DNA of 64,000 nucleotides from Streptomyces sp. NBC_00691 (GCF_036226665.1 NZ_CP109007.1:2520501-2584500), one strand, 5' to 3'. Positions 25,479-34,599 are shown, counted from the first letter of the stretch. The notes: generated by a model from the sequence alone, not told the origin. Made by a program: numbers and translations.

Positions 25479-26126
25479 TCACCGACCCGCGGACTCCTCC
25501 TGCCCGTCATAGAGCGCGGCCCGCAGAGTGGCGATCAGGGCCTCACCCGGCACCTCGACCCAGTCCGGAGCGGGTACGCGGACGCGCCTGACCTCGTAGC
25601 GCCCCTCCTCCGGCTCGCACACCAGGACCTGACGGCTCATCCAGTACATCGGGTCCACCTGCAGCCGGACGGAGCGGTGCGTCATCGTCGGGAACGCGTT
25701 CCGCAGCACCTCGTCCCCGTGCAGACGGCGCAGGAGGTCCCGCTGCCCCCGGTAGTACGCGGAGGACAGGAGTACGGCCCACTGCGCGGCGGTGGGCTCC
25801 CCCGCTTCGAGCGCCCTGGTGAACTCGTCGAGCTCCAGGAAGCCGAACCGCCGCTTCAACACGTCGACGGGCACCTCCTCGCGCCACGCGGCGATCGCCT
25901 CGACGAGCGTTCCGAGGTCGTCCGTGGCACCGATGTCCCAGCCGAAGTCAGGGATGTGGACGCGGAGCCGGAGCACGCCCTCCCCGGTCGCGGTCCCGAC
26001 CGACAGGTAGCCCCTCGTCGTCTCGATGCCGACGGCGTCCACGGCCCAGGGCGGCAGGCCGATGTCGAGGCCGCGCAGCTCCGCCGCCCGCCGCAGGTTC
26101 GCCACGAGGCCGTCCGAGGCGGTCAC
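25479..26126 (-). CDS. Hypothetical protein
   Basis: 215-residue soluble protein. I do not recognise the family. The middle contains a conserved-looking FGFLELDEFTRALEAGEPTAAQWAVLLSSAYYRG segment, and the C-terminal third is beta-rich (SVRLQVDPMYWMSRQVLVCEPEEGRYEVRRVRV). The start is GTG at 26124-26126, overlapping the TGA of the upstream membrane-protein gene as GTGA, so the two are translationally coupled and probably form a functional pair. Confidence 0.7.
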   Translation of the reverse strand: MTASDGLVANLRRAAELRGLDIGLPPWAVDAVGIETTRGYLSVGTATGEGVLRLRVHIPDFGWDIGATDDLGTLVEAIAAWREEVPVDVLKRRFGFLELDEFTRALEAGEPTAAQWAVLLSSAYYRGQRDLLRRLHGDEVLRNAFPTMTHRSVRLQVDPMYWMSRQVLVCEPEEGRYEVRRVRVPAPDWVEVPGEALIATLRAALYDGQEESAGR

Positions 26127-26557
26127 GGCCGAAGCCCCCTCACACGCCGCAGGGCGAGAACGATGCTGGTCACGGTCGCGGCGACGGCGGTGACCGCGAG
26201 GACGAGGAGCCCTGGGTTGACCCACCACGGGACGATCTCCTCACCCGCGCACACCAGACTCACGGGCAGCGCGCTGCTGGAGTCGGGCACCGCCATGTAC
26301 CCCGCCTTGAACCAGCACGCGTCCTCCGGCTGGAGAAACGGCATGTACGACAGCCCGTACACATGCAGCGCCCCGCCGGCGAGGTAGGCGAGCCCGGCGA
26401 CCCAGGCGGCCTTCCCGGCGGGCGAGCGGGGGCGCCGGGGCGGCCGGGGCGCCGGCAGTCCGTCGCCCCGCCGGGCCCGGACCAGCCCGATGTACGTGAT
26501 CCCCGCCCAGGCCGGCAGGCCGACGGCGAGGATCATCATCCCTATGAGGGTCGCCAT
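26123..26557 (-). CDS. Small integral membrane protein
   Basis: 144 residues with about three membrane helices (residues 5-25, 50-70 and 112-135). Between the last two is an extracytoplasmic loop with Cys81 and Cys103 (DACWFK ... LVCAGEE) that could form a disulfide. It is coupled by GTGA to the following hypothetical gene. No known family recognised. Confidence 0.65.
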   Translation of the reverse strand: MATLIGMMILAVGLPAWAGITYIGLVRARRGDGLPAPRPPRRPRSPAGKAAWVAGLAYLAGGALHVYGLSYMPFLQPEDACWFKAGYMAVPDSSSALPVSLVCAGEEIVPWWVNPGLLVLAVTAVAATVTSIVLALRRVRGLRP

Positions 26558-26559
26558 GA

Positions 26560-26763
26560 TCAGCGACCGCCGACCCGCCCCTCGGCCGCGGCGCTCACGA
26601 AGGCCGTGAAGGCGGCGGGGCTGGCGAGGAAGGCGGGGCCTTCGGGGTTCTTGGAGTCACGGACGGCGACGTGGGCGACGAGGTCGGCGACCTCGACGCA
26701 GTCGCCGCCGTTGGGGCCGCTGTAGGACGACTTACGCCACCGGAGGTCCTGGCTGGTGCCCAT
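26560..26763 (-). CDS. DUF397 domain protein
   Basis: 67 residues; WRKSSYSGPNGGDCVEVA and VAVRDSKNPEGPAF are the two hallmark blocks of DUF397. These small proteins accompany XRE/DUF5753 regulators in hundreds of streptomycete loci, including whiJ- and abaA-type clusters that affect development. The ATG at 26763 lies 32 bp inside the 3' end of the upstream XRE gene, so the two overlap and are co-translated. Confidence 0.92.
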   Translation of the reverse strand: MGTSQDLRWRKSSYSGPNGGDCVEVADLVAHVAVRDSKNPEGPAFLASPAAFTAFVSAAAEGRVGGR

Positions 26764-27571
26764 ACCGCTCCTTCATCACGCGTTCGATCAGCGCAGCCGA
26801 TGCCTCCCGGGAGAGGGCCGAGGCCTGCAGCCGAGCGTAGCTGACGGACAGCTCCCTGATCACTTGGGAATTGGCGGTCATTCGGCCCGATTCGTAGCTC
26901 TCGGAATAGAGGATGTCGGGGTCATCATCGAAGCGCAGGAGGTTGAACGAACCCAGCAGACCAGGATGCTGACCCGCGGCAAAGGAAAGCACCTGAACCT
27001 GCACCCACGGATGGTCGCGATAACTCAACAGGTGCGTGAGTTGGTTCCGCATGACCTCCGCCCCGCCGATCTCCCGGTACACCACCGCCTCGTCGAGAAC
27101 GACGCACAGCACCGGCGGATGCTCCCGTTCCAGGATCCGCTGACGCTCCATCCGGGCCGCCACCATCTCGTCCAGCCTGTCCGGGTGCTCCACGCTCAGA
27201 ACCGCGCGGGCGTACGGCTCCGCCTGGAGCAGGCCGTAGACAAGCTGCGACTGGTACGTCGAGATGTACGTCGCCTTCGACTCCATCTCCGCGTACGCCT
27301 GGAACCACGTCGGCAGCTGACTCTTCAGAACCAGCCCCACCAGCCGCGAGAACACCCCGCCTGTCAGCAGCGCCGCGTCGACCCGCTCCGAGAACTGGCG
27401 CGTCGGGACCTTCTTCGCCGTCTCTATCTGCCCGACGAGCGAGGCCGTGCAGTAGAGGATCGAACCCAACTCCGCCTGGCTGAGGTCCGCCTCCTCTCTC
27501 AGCCGACGGAGTTCCGACCCGTAGTAGTCCAGCGGCGAAGCGCTCGGATCCAGGCTGCGGATGTTGACCAA
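26732..27571 (-). CDS. XRE helix-turn-helix regulator with DUF5753 (WhiJ-like)
   Basis: 279 residues. Residues 15-75 form the XRE helix-turn-helix (LRRLREEADLSQAELGSILYCTASLVGQIE). Residues about 95-270 are the DUF5753/Scr1-type effector domain (LPTWFQAYAEMESKATYISTYQ). I set the start at TTG (27569-27571, then VNIRSLDPSAS), with a GGGGGTGA site seven bases upstream; no ATG or GTG fits. It likely regulates its own locus and the divergent HATPase gene through the 84-bp shared promoter. The arrangement XRE, DUF397 and HATPase is the standard triad. Confidence 0.9.
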   Translation of the reverse strand: MVNIRSLDPSASPLDYYGSELRRLREEADLSQAELGSILYCTASLVGQIETAKKVPTRQFSERVDAALLTGGVFSRLVGLVLKSQLPTWFQAYAEMESKATYISTYQSQLVYGLLQAEPYARAVLSVEHPDRLDEMVAARMERQRILEREHPPVLCVVLDEAVVYREIGGAEVMRNQLTHLLSYRDHPWVQVQVLSFAAGQHPGLLGSFNLLRFDDDPDILYSESYESGRMTANSQVIRELSVSYARLQASALSREASAALIERVMKERYGHQPGPPVA

Positions 27572-27655
27572 GGCGTGGTCACCCCCAAGCTCACGCGGTG
27601 AGGCGTTGTGTTCAGGCCGTAGCCGAGCGTAACGAAGCGCGGCCAGTCTGGTGGC

Positions 27656-28063
27656 ATGAATCAGGCAACGGACCTCTACCCCGCCGCACTTGCGACGAGC
27701 TACCGCATGCGGTTCACCGTCGGTGAGCACTCCGCCGGTCACATGCGCCGCATCCTCCGCATGTTCCTCACGCGCTGGGAGCTCGGCCACCTCACCGACC
27801 CGGCCGGCCTCGCGCTCACCGAGCTCGTCGCCAATGTCGTACGGCACGTGCCCGGCCGGCGCTGCGCGGTGCTGATCCTGTGCGAGCCGCACGGACTGCG
27901 GGTCGAGGTGGCCGACGGCGTGGCCGGAGCGGTCCACGCGAAGGCGGCCGGTCCGCTGGACGACGGCGGGCGCGGGCTCGTGCTGGTGGAGGCGGTGACG
28001 GAGCGGTGGGGGGTCGACGAGCGGGCCGACGGGAAGACGGTGTGGTTCGAGTGCGACGCGTAG
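27656..28063 (+). CDS. Anti-sigma-factor-like ATP-binding protein (HATPase)
   Basis: 135 residues of a GHKL/HATPase_c_2 domain. The N-box is ALTELVANVVRH, followed by VEVADG (G1-like) and DGGRGLVLVEA (G2). Such stand-alone ATPases resemble SpoIIAB/RsbW anti-sigma kinases and are the third member of the WhiJ/DUF397 triads, where their target is usually unknown. The start is ATG at 27656. It is divergent from the XRE regulator. Confidence 0.9.
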   Translation: MNQATDLYPAALATSYRMRFTVGEHSAGHMRRILRMFLTRWELGHLTDPAGLALTELVANVVRHVPGRRCAVLILCEPHGLRVEVADGVAGAVHAKAAGPLDDGGRGLVLVEAVTERWGVDERADGKTVWFECDA

Positions 28064-28108
28064 GGCACGATGGGCGCCGTACCCGCGTACCCGCCAGTAG
28101 GAGTCACC

Positions 28109-28741
28109 ATGTCCGAGCCCGCGCCCGAGATCCTCGCCGCCTTCGAGGCGGCCAAGGGCTTCATGCCCGTCGGTGAGGGGCTCGCCCTGTACGCGGCGGC
28201 CACCGAGGCCGCGAAGCTCGGGCTGCCGCTCCTGGAGGTCGGCACGTACTGCGGCCGCTCCACGATCCTGCTGGCCGACGTGGCGCGGCGGGCGGGGACG
28301 GTCGTGGTGACCGTGGACCACCACCGGGGCAGCGAGGAGCAGCAGCCGGGGTGGGAGTACCACGACGAGACCGTGGTCGACCCGGAGGTCGGGCTCATGG
28401 ACACGCTCCCGACGTTCCGCCGGACGCTCCGCAAGGCGGGCCTCGAAGAGCACGTGATCGCCGTGGTCGGGCGGTCGCCGCAGGTCGCGAAGGTGTGGGG
28501 CGGCCAGCTCGGGTTCGTGTTCGTCGACGGCGGGCACACCGACGAGCACGCCACGAACGACTACGAGGGCTGGGCACCGAAGGTCGCCGCCGGGGGCCTG
28601 CTCGTCATCCACGACGTCTTCCCGGACCCGGAGGACGGCGGCCAGGCGCCGTACCGGATCTACCTCCGCGCGCTGGAGTCGGGCGACTTCGAGGAGATCT
28701 CGGTCACGGACTCGCTGCGGGTCCTGCGCCGCCGGGGCTGA
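28109..28741 (+). CDS. Class I SAM-dependent methyltransferase (Methyltransf_24)
   Basis: 210 residues. The SAM-binding segment is LLEVGTYCGRSTILLADVA (about residues 41-59), an acidic motif VVTVDHHRG follows, and GFVFVDGGHTDEHATNDYEGW marks strand four, characteristic of the CmcI/Methyltransf_24 fold. The acceptor is unknown. The ATG at 28109 has AGGAG eight bases upstream. It follows the HATPase gene by 45 bp and ends before a strong terminator. Confidence 0.85.
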   Translation: MSEPAPEILAAFEAAKGFMPVGEGLALYAAATEAAKLGLPLLEVGTYCGRSTILLADVARRAGTVVVTVDHHRGSEEQQPGWEYHDETVVDPEVGLMDTLPTFRRTLRKAGLEEHVIAVVGRSPQVAKVWGGQLGFVFVDGGHTDEHATNDYEGWAPKVAAGGLLVIHDVFPDPEDGGQAPYRIYLRALESGDFEEISVTDSLRVLRRRG

Positions 28742-28757
28742 GCCTCGGGACGGCAGA

Positions 28758-28793
28758 CCGGCGGCCGCCCCCTCGGAAGGGGACGGCCGCCGG
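28758..28793. terminator. Bidirectional hairpin terminator
   Basis: CCGGCGGCCG and CCCCT pair with AGGGG and CGGCCGCCGG around a four-base loop, with one mismatch. It lies between the methyltransferase and the convergent membrane protein. Confidence 0.8.
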
Positions 28794-28822
28794 GTGGTGC
28801 GTGCCGAGGGACGGACCCGGGG

Positions 28823-30856
28823 TCAGAACCCCGAGGTCACGTACAGGCAGTTGGTGTAGCTGTAGCCCGGTTCGATCTTCGCCTTGCTCGACTTGGTGTC
28901 ACCGGCCGTGGACGTACCGGTGGACACCCGCTTCTGGAGGAGGTGGTAGTCGCCGGCGGGCAGCAGCAGGGTCGCCTTCGGGTACTTCGAGGACGGTCCC
29001 GTGCAGGCCTTGATCTTCTTGGAGCCCGCGAAGATCGGGCTCGGATACTTGGTGCAGGTCCCGCACGCCTTGAGGGTGACCTTGCCGGTCATCGGACCGG
29101 TGTAGAGCAGCTCGACCTCGCCCGGGCCGTCGTTGCTCACCACCATCACCATCCGCGTACCGCCGGGCACATCGGCCGGGGGGAGTTTCCCGCCCGCCGC
29201 GGGCTCCTCCTCGGCGATCTCGGCGGCGATGGCGATGGAGCGGGCGTGTCCGGCCTGCGGGCTGCTCGGGTAGTCCTTCGCGTACGCCGTCATCGTGTCG
29301 AGGGCGGCCTTGAAGTCCTTCTGCTTGAACTGGTCGGTCCCGCAGGCGAAGTCGCCCTTCTGGACGGCCGCGTCGGCCTGGTTCGCGGCGCTCTCGACCG
29401 ACGGGTCCGTCATGCCGTCGAGGGAGGCCGCGATGGCGTGCAGCTCCCTGGTGGTGCTGCACGCGGTGGTGCCCCCGGCGAGGGCGTCCGTCCGGGTCTT
29501 GATCGACGCCTCGAAGGCCGGTGCGACCTTGGGCGCGTACGTCGACTTCGGGAAGGTCTTGAGGAGTTCGCCGAAGCTCTTCCCGGGATCCGGCTCGTAG
29601 GTCGTGTTGCCGATGCCGGCCGCCCCGCACTCGTAGAGGGAGTGGGCCAGGGGCTCGTCGGTCTTGGCGGGCCGGGTGCCGAGCAGGTCCTTGTCGACGG
29701 TGGCCGGGAGCCCGCGCAGGTAGGTGAGGCGCGGGATCGCGTCGCAGTAGACCTTGTCGGCGTACGGGGCGGAGACCGTCTCGAAGTAGGTGTCGAGGCG
29801 GGCGGGGACGAGCTTCCCTGCCCGTGATCCCGCGTGCTCCCGGGCGAGCTTCTCGTACTCGCCGAGCGCCTTGCCGAAGGTCGGCTCGGCCTTGTCGAAG
29901 GCGAGGCCGTCGGCGGACTTCACGAGTTCGTCGGCGGCGGCGAGGCGGTCGAGCAGGGCCTGCTCCTTCGCCTCGTCGCGGGCCGCGCCGTAGGCGAGCG
30001 AGCCGCCCGCGGGCACGGCGAGCAGGACCAGGGCCAGCGGCAGCGCCAGGCGGCGGAAGGACGTGCCGATCCGCAGGTTCGCGCGCAGGCCGCGGCGGGC
30101 GCCGTCGGCCGCGACGGCCAGGAGGAAGGCGCCGTAGCCGACGAGGAGCCCGGCGGGCACTCCGTCGACGTCGGCGGGCAGGGCCAGGACGAGCAGGGCG
30201 GCGGTGGCGATCCAGCAGACCGCGGCGCCGATCCAGTTGCGCAGGAGGACGTAACCGAGGCCCAGGCAGGAGAGGTTGAGCAGGCCGATCATGGCGGCCT
30301 GGGCCCCGTTGGCCTCGCCGGGCGGCTGGGCGGGCGGCTGCCCGCCGTCGCCGGGCGGCGGTCCGTAACCGGGAGGGCCGTACCCGGGCGGCGGGCCGTA
30401 CCCGGGCGGCGGTCCGTAGCCGGGCGGGGCGCCGGGCGGCGGAGGAGGCGTACCGGCGCCGGCCCAGCCGGGCGCGGTCGCGGGACCGGCGGCGGGAGCG
30501 GAGCCCGGCGCCGTGCCGGACGCGGGGCCGGGAGCGGGTCCTGCGGCCTCGGGGCCGGGCCGGGCCGCCGCGGCGCCCGGCGGCGGGTCGGTCGGTGGTC
30601 CGAAGCCCGCCGCAGGGCGTGCCTCCCAGGGCGCGGGCGCCACGGGCGCCGGAGCCGCGGGCGTGGCCGGAGCGCCGGGGTCCGGGGCGGCGGCCCGGTC
30701 GGCGGCCGAGGACCGGAGTATCTGCGTCGACGAATCGGGCGGGCCCGCCTGATCGGGTCCGCCCGTACGGCCTGACTGGTTCGGTCTGTCCGGTACGTCG
30801 TCCCGCACAGGCCGGTCGGACGGCTCGGGACGTGCGTCGTTCGGTTCTTCCCCCAC
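28823..30856 (-). CDS. Large proline-rich membrane protein with C-terminal extracytoplasmic domain
   Basis: 677 residues. Residues 1-190 are disordered and Pro/Gly/Ala-rich, with GYGPPP repeats. About four membrane helices follow (residues 195-300). A TPR-like helical domain comes next (FKQKDFKAALDTMTAYAKDYPSSPQ near residue 530), and a beta-rich C-terminus contains CGTCTKY and other Cys pairs likely to be disulfide-bonded outside the cell. The likely start is the second of two adjacent GTGs (30854-30856), seven bases after GAGGGGG. Similar proteins are widespread in streptomycetes without assigned function. Confidence 0.75.
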   Translation of the reverse strand: MGEEPNDARPEPSDRPVRDDVPDRPNQSGRTGGPDQAGPPDSSTQILRSSAADRAAAPDPGAPATPAAPAPVAPAPWEARPAAGFGPPTDPPPGAAAARPGPEAAGPAPGPASGTAPGSAPAAGPATAPGWAGAGTPPPPPGAPPGYGPPPGYGPPPGYGPPGYGPPPGDGGQPPAQPPGEANGAQAAMIGLLNLSCLGLGYVLLRNWIGAAVCWIATAALLVLALPADVDGVPAGLLVGYGAFLLAVAADGARRGLRANLRIGTSFRRLALPLALVLLAVPAGGSLAYGAARDEAKEQALLDRLAAADELVKSADGLAFDKAEPTFGKALGEYEKLAREHAGSRAGKLVPARLDTYFETVSAPYADKVYCDAIPRLTYLRGLPATVDKDLLGTRPAKTDEPLAHSLYECGAAGIGNTTYEPDPGKSFGELLKTFPKSTYAPKVAPAFEASIKTRTDALAGGTTACSTTRELHAIAASLDGMTDPSVESAANQADAAVQKGDFACGTDQFKQKDFKAALDTMTAYAKDYPSSPQAGHARSIAIAAEIAEEEPAAGGKLPPADVPGGTRMVMVVSNDGPGEVELLYTGPMTGKVTLKACGTCTKYPSPIFAGSKKIKACTGPSSKYPKATLLLPAGDYHLLQKRVSTGTSTAGDTKSSKAKIEPGYSYTNCLYVTSGF

Positions 30857-31020
30857 CACGGTTCCCCCTCGTGGGTCCATGCGCGGTGACACCCCACCGT
30901 CGCCTCATCCACCTACCCTTCACGGTCTGCCCACACGCGTCCACCGTTCTGTGAAGCGGTGACCAACCTGCGACGTACCCGCTGCGGGTTTTCGCCCCGT
31001 ACAGGGCCTAGAGTCGCCAG

Positions 31021-31923
31021 GTGCCGTACGACCACCGGAAGACCGCCCGCCGCGCCCGCACCCGTACCCGCAGCCTCGCGCTCGCCCTCGCCACCACGGG
31101 CTGCTGCGCCGCACTCGCCGGCTGCGGGGCCTCGCAGGCCTCGCCGTCGGAGGGGAAGTCCACGGAGAGCCGGCAGGCCACGTCGCCCGTCCCCGCCACC
31201 CCCGCGCCCTCCGGGCCGTCGGGGACCGCGAGCCCGCGGGCGACCCCCGCCTCCCTCGCCGGGCGGACCGTCGTCCTCGACCCCGGTCACAATTCCGGTA
31301 ACTTCCGTCACACCCAGGAGATCAACCAGAAGGTGAACATCGGGACGAACCGCAAGGAGTGCGACACCACCGGCACCTCCACGAACGCGGGATACACCGA
31401 GGCCGCCTTCACCCTCGACGTCACCCACCGGCTGCGGGACCTGCTCACGGCGCGCGGCGCCGAGGTGGTCCTCACCCACGACGCCGACCGCCCCTGGGGC
31501 CCCTGCATCGACGAACGGGCGAAGATCGGCAACGCGGCCCGCGCCGACGCCGTCGTCTCCGTCCACGCGGACGGCTCGGCCGTCGGCCACCGCGGCTTCC
31601 ATGTGATCCTGCCCGCACGCGTACGCGAAGGGTCCGCCGACACCACGAAGATCGTCGGCCCCTCGCGCGAGCTCGGCGAGCGCATCGCCGACCGGTTCGC
31701 CCGCGCCACCGGAACGGCTCCCGCCAACTACCTCGGTTCCGGTACGGGGTTGGACGTCCGCGACGATCTCGGCGGACTCAATCTCTCAACCGTCCCCAAG
31801 GTCTTCGTCGAATGCGGCAATATGCGTGATCCGAAGGACGCAGAGCTGCTCACGTCGACGACATGGCGGCAGAAGGCCGCCCAGGGGATCGCGGACGGCA
31901 TCGCCACCTACCTCGGGGGGTAG
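31021..31923 (+). CDS. Lipoprotein N-acetylmuramoyl-L-alanine amidase (Amidase_3)
   Basis: 300 residues. A signal sequence with lipobox LAGC (Cys35) is followed by a Pro/Ser tether to about residue 78, then an Amidase_3 domain that cleaves the amide between MurNAc and L-Ala in peptidoglycan. Zinc ligands are visible: His90 (LDPGHNSG), Glu127 (GYTEAAF) and His182 (SVHADGS), with catalytic Glu264 (VFVECGNMRD). It resembles the mycobacterial amidase Rv3717, here with a long tether. The start is GTG at 31021. It stands alone, upstream of a membrane-protein gene. Confidence 0.92.
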   Translation: MPYDHRKTARRARTRTRSLALALATTGCCAALAGCGASQASPSEGKSTESRQATSPVPATPAPSGPSGTASPRATPASLAGRTVVLDPGHNSGNFRHTQEINQKVNIGTNRKECDTTGTSTNAGYTEAAFTLDVTHRLRDLLTARGAEVVLTHDADRPWGPCIDERAKIGNAARADAVVSVHADGSAVGHRGFHVILPARVREGSADTTKIVGPSRELGERIADRFARATGTAPANYLGSGTGLDVRDDLGGLNLSTVPKVFVECGNMRDPKDAELLTSTTWRQKAAQGIADGIATYLGG

Positions 31924-32032
31924 AACCCGCGGGCGATAGATTCGCTCCGTACGATGGGGCAGCTCCGTGCCATCCCCCGTGCCATGACCTGAGCGCCACC
32001 CCGACGCGACGACCCGACGAAGGACTTCTTAC

Positions 32033-32890
32033 GTGAATATCCGCTCCCTCACCCGAGGCGATGGCGTGCTGATCGGTGCAGCGGTGGTGCTGTTCATCGC
32101 CTCGTTCCTCGGCATCTCCGGCTGTGACGGACCCGAGGCGATCTGCGACCAGATCGAGAACCCGAACTCCTGGGAGGTCTCGTACCTCGGCTGGGGCTCC
32201 TTCTTCCTGGGCATCGCGGGCGCCGCGCTCGTCGTCTTCTCCCGCAGCCTGCCGGAGCAGCGCAAGGTGGCCGGCCTGGAGCTCGGTCAGGTCGGTGCCG
32301 CGTTCACCATCGCCTCCGCGTGGACCCTGCTCATGTGGGTCTTCGAGGCGAACAACGCCGGCGCGGGCCTGATCCTCGGCCTGATCGCCGCCCTCGTGCT
32401 CGCCGGCGCGGCCGTCGCCGGACCGATGGTCCCGGCCCTCAAGGCCCCGCTCGTCGGCGCCCCCAAGCCGCAGACCCCGCAGCCGTACGGCATGCAGCCG
32501 GGCCAGCCCGGCCCGCAGGGCGTCCCCGGCGGCTACGGCTACCCGGGCGCGCAGCACCCGCCGTACGGCGGTCCGCAGGACCCGTCGCAGGGTGCGGGCC
32601 AGCCGTTCGGCGCGCAGGCCGCCGCCCCGCAGCCGCACGCCCCGCAGCAGCCCGAGCCGCAGGCCCAGGCCCCGCAGGCGCAGCCGGCCGGGGGCTTCGA
32701 GCCGTTCTGGTTCGCGGTTCCGGTCGCCCGTCCGCTGTACGCGGAGGACGGCTCGCAGGCGCCGATCGCCGAACTGGCCCCGGGTACCTGGTACCTGGCG
32801 GTCGAGCAGCGCGGCAACACCCTGGTGGCCCAGACGCAGGACGGCCGCCGTGGTGTCCTGCAGGACACCACGGGCATCCAGCGCGGCTGA
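32033..32890 (+). CDS. Four-helix membrane protein with Pro/Gln-rich tail
   Basis: 285 residues. About four membrane helices span residues 12-140, with an extracytoplasmic loop carrying two cysteines (GCDGPEAICDQ). A Pro/Gln/Gly-rich disordered cytoplasmic stretch (145-225) and a compact C-terminal domain (PFWFAVPVARPLYAEDG ... GRRGVLQDTTG) follow. The general design resembles the DUF5336 group of actinobacterial membrane proteins; the match is from memory. The start is GTG at 32033. A strong terminator follows at 32913. Confidence 0.72.
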   Translation: MNIRSLTRGDGVLIGAAVVLFIASFLGISGCDGPEAICDQIENPNSWEVSYLGWGSFFLGIAGAALVVFSRSLPEQRKVAGLELGQVGAAFTIASAWTLLMWVFEANNAGAGLILGLIAALVLAGAAVAGPMVPALKAPLVGAPKPQTPQPYGMQPGQPGPQGVPGGYGYPGAQHPPYGGPQDPSQGAGQPFGAQAAAPQPHAPQQPEPQAQAPQAQPAGGFEPFWFAVPVARPLYAEDGSQAPIAELAPGTWYLAVEQRGNTLVAQTQDGRRGVLQDTTGIQRG

Positions 32891-32912
32891 TCCGGCCCCG
32901 CACGCAGGACCG

Positions 32913-32957
32913 ACGGCCCCCCACCCGGAAGCGAATCCCTTCCGAGCGGGGGGCCGT
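32913..32957 (+). terminator. Hairpin terminator
   Basis: Stem ACGGCCCCCC / GGGGGGCCGT with an inner CGGAA / TTCCG pairing, closing the preceding membrane-protein unit before the F420-type oxidoreductase promoter. Confidence 0.8.
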
Positions 32958-32985
32958 TGGCGTACAGTCCCCGCATCCACCTGAA

Positions 32986-33000
32986 CTGACGGTACGTCAG
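32986..33000. promoter_or_regulatory. Palindromic operator CTGACGGTACGTCAG
   Basis: Exact copy of the 15-bp palindrome core at 13045-13059, ending immediately before the ribosome-binding site of the LLM oxidoreductase gene. The placement suggests direct repression of this gene. Confidence 0.75.
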
Positions 33001-33014
33001 AAAGGATGCGGGGC

Positions 33015-34025
33015 ATGCGACTCGGACTCGCCCTCGGCTACTGGGGCCGCGGCCCCTCCCCCGCCCATCTCGACCTCGCCCGCGAGGCCGAGCGGCTCGG
33101 CTACGACTCGGTGTGGACGGCGGAGGCCTGGGGCTCCGACGCCTTCACCGCACTCACCTGGATCGCCGCCCACACCCACCGGATCGCCCTGGGCACCGCC
33201 GTCGCGCAGATGGCCGCCCGCGCCCCCACCACCACCGCGATGCACGCGCTCACGCTCGACCACCTCTCCGGCGGGCGGGTCATGCTCGGCCTCGGCCTGT
33301 CCGGTCCGCAGGTCGTGGAGGGCTGGTACGGGCGCCCCTTCCCCCGCTCCCCGCTGACCGCGACCCGCGAGTACGTGGACGTGGTCCGGCAGGTGCTGCG
33401 CCGCGAGGGCCCCGTCCGGCTCGACGGGCGCCACCACTCGCACCCGTACACCGGCCCCGACGGCACCGGCCTCGGCAAGGCCCTCAAGCCGATCACCCAC
33501 CCGCTCCGGGCCGGCCTCCCCATCCTGCTGGGCGCCGAGGGACCGAAGAACATCGCCCAGACGCTCACGATCGCCGACGGCTGGCTGCCGCTGTACTGGT
33601 CCCCCGAGCGCTGGTCCGAGGTGTACGCCATGCCCGAGCGGCTCCCGGAGGGCTTCCTGGTCGCCCCCATGGTCCGCGCCCAGCTCTGCGACGACGTGGC
33701 GGCCGGACTCCTGCCGGTCAAGGCGATGCTCGGCTTCTACATCGGCGGCATGGGCCACGCGGCCCGCAACTTCCACGCCGACCTGATGGGGCGGATGGGA
33801 TACGAGAAGGAGGCGCGACGCGTCCAGGAACTGTTCGCCGCCGGGCGGCGCGAGGACGCCGTCCTCGCGGTCCCGGACGCCTTCGCCGACGAGATCTCCC
33901 TCGTCGGCCCCCGGCGGCGGATCGCCGAACGGCTGGACACATGGCGGCGGGGCCCGGTGACGGACCTCCTCGTCACGTCACCGGACCCCGCGACCCTCCG
34001 CCTGCTCGCGGAGCTCAACTCCTAG
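33015..34025 (+). CDS. LLM class F420-dependent oxidoreductase (Rv3520c-like)
   Basis: 336-residue luciferase-like TIM barrel with the F420-type opening MRLGLALGYWGRG and the segments AEAWGSDAFTALTWIAA and LSGGRVMLGLGLSGPQ. It would use coenzyme F420 for hydride transfer. Mycobacterial Rv3520c, from the cholesterol gene region, is the closest relative I recall. The ATG at 33015 is preferred over 33006 because AAAGG lies nine bases before it. It is a single gene between a terminator and a convergent lipoprotein, with the CTGACGGTACGTCAG operator directly upstream. Confidence 0.85.
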   Translation: MRLGLALGYWGRGPSPAHLDLAREAERLGYDSVWTAEAWGSDAFTALTWIAAHTHRIALGTAVAQMAARAPTTTAMHALTLDHLSGGRVMLGLGLSGPQVVEGWYGRPFPRSPLTATREYVDVVRQVLRREGPVRLDGRHHSHPYTGPDGTGLGKALKPITHPLRAGLPILLGAEGPKNIAQTLTIADGWLPLYWSPERWSEVYAMPERLPEGFLVAPMVRAQLCDDVAAGLLPVKAMLGFYIGGMGHAARNFHADLMGRMGYEKEARRVQELFAAGRREDAVLAVPDAFADEISLVGPRRRIAERLDTWRRGPVTDLLVTSPDPATLRLLAELNS

Positions 34026-34038
34026 GTCCTGGACGGCG

Positions 34039-34599
34039 TCAGCCGCCGCTGAGCTGGGAGGCGCTGGGGACCTTCTCGACGACCTCGGCGCCGGCGGTCC
34101 TGCCCGCGTCCTTGACGCTGTTGATGACGTTCTCGAAGGCGCCGACGTCAGCGTCGCCGACCTCGCCCTTGCGGAGCTTCGTCCCGAGTTCCTTGAGCGA
34201 CTCGATGCCGGCCGTGAGCGGTGCGACCGCCTTCGACAGCAGCGGGTCGCCCTTGGCGTTGTTCGTCGCCGCCTTGAGCCGGTTGTACGTGAACGCGCCC
34301 GCGAGACCGGCTTTCACCAGGGCGAGCGTCCGGCCGTCCGCGCCCTTCTTGAACTTGCCCGCGCGGTACGGCTTCACGATCCACTGGTACGTGGCCCCCG
34401 CGGCCAGACCCGCGTTGGCCACGAACCGGGTCTTGGCCAGCTTCTGCTGCTCGAAACTGCTCGAAGCCGTCGGGGTCGCCGCCCCGCTCGCGCTCGCGTC
34501 GTCGTCGCTGCCGCAGGCGGCGGTCGTCAGGAGCAGGGTGCAGGACAGCATCAGGGCCACGACACCGCGGGACAGGGACCGGGGTAGGGATCTGGGCAC
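34039..34599 (-). CDS. Hypothetical lipoprotein
   Basis: 186 residues. A signal peptide is followed by the lipobox-like LLTTAAC (Cys near residue 28), then a Ser/Ala-rich linker and an all-alpha domain (FVANAGLAAGATYQWIVKPYRAGKFKKG ... ADVGAFENVINSVKD). No known family recognised. The start is GTG at 34597-34599 with GGGAGG eight bases upstream. It is convergent with the F420-type oxidoreductase. Confidence 0.72.
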   Translation of the reverse strand: MPRSLPRSLSRGVVALMLSCTLLLTTAACGSDDDASASGAATPTASSSFEQQKLAKTRFVANAGLAAGATYQWIVKPYRAGKFKKGADGRTLALVKAGLAGAFTYNRLKAATNNAKGDPLLSKAVAPLTAGIESLKELGTKLRKGEVGDADVGAFENVINSVKDAGRTAGAEVVEKVPSASQLSGG

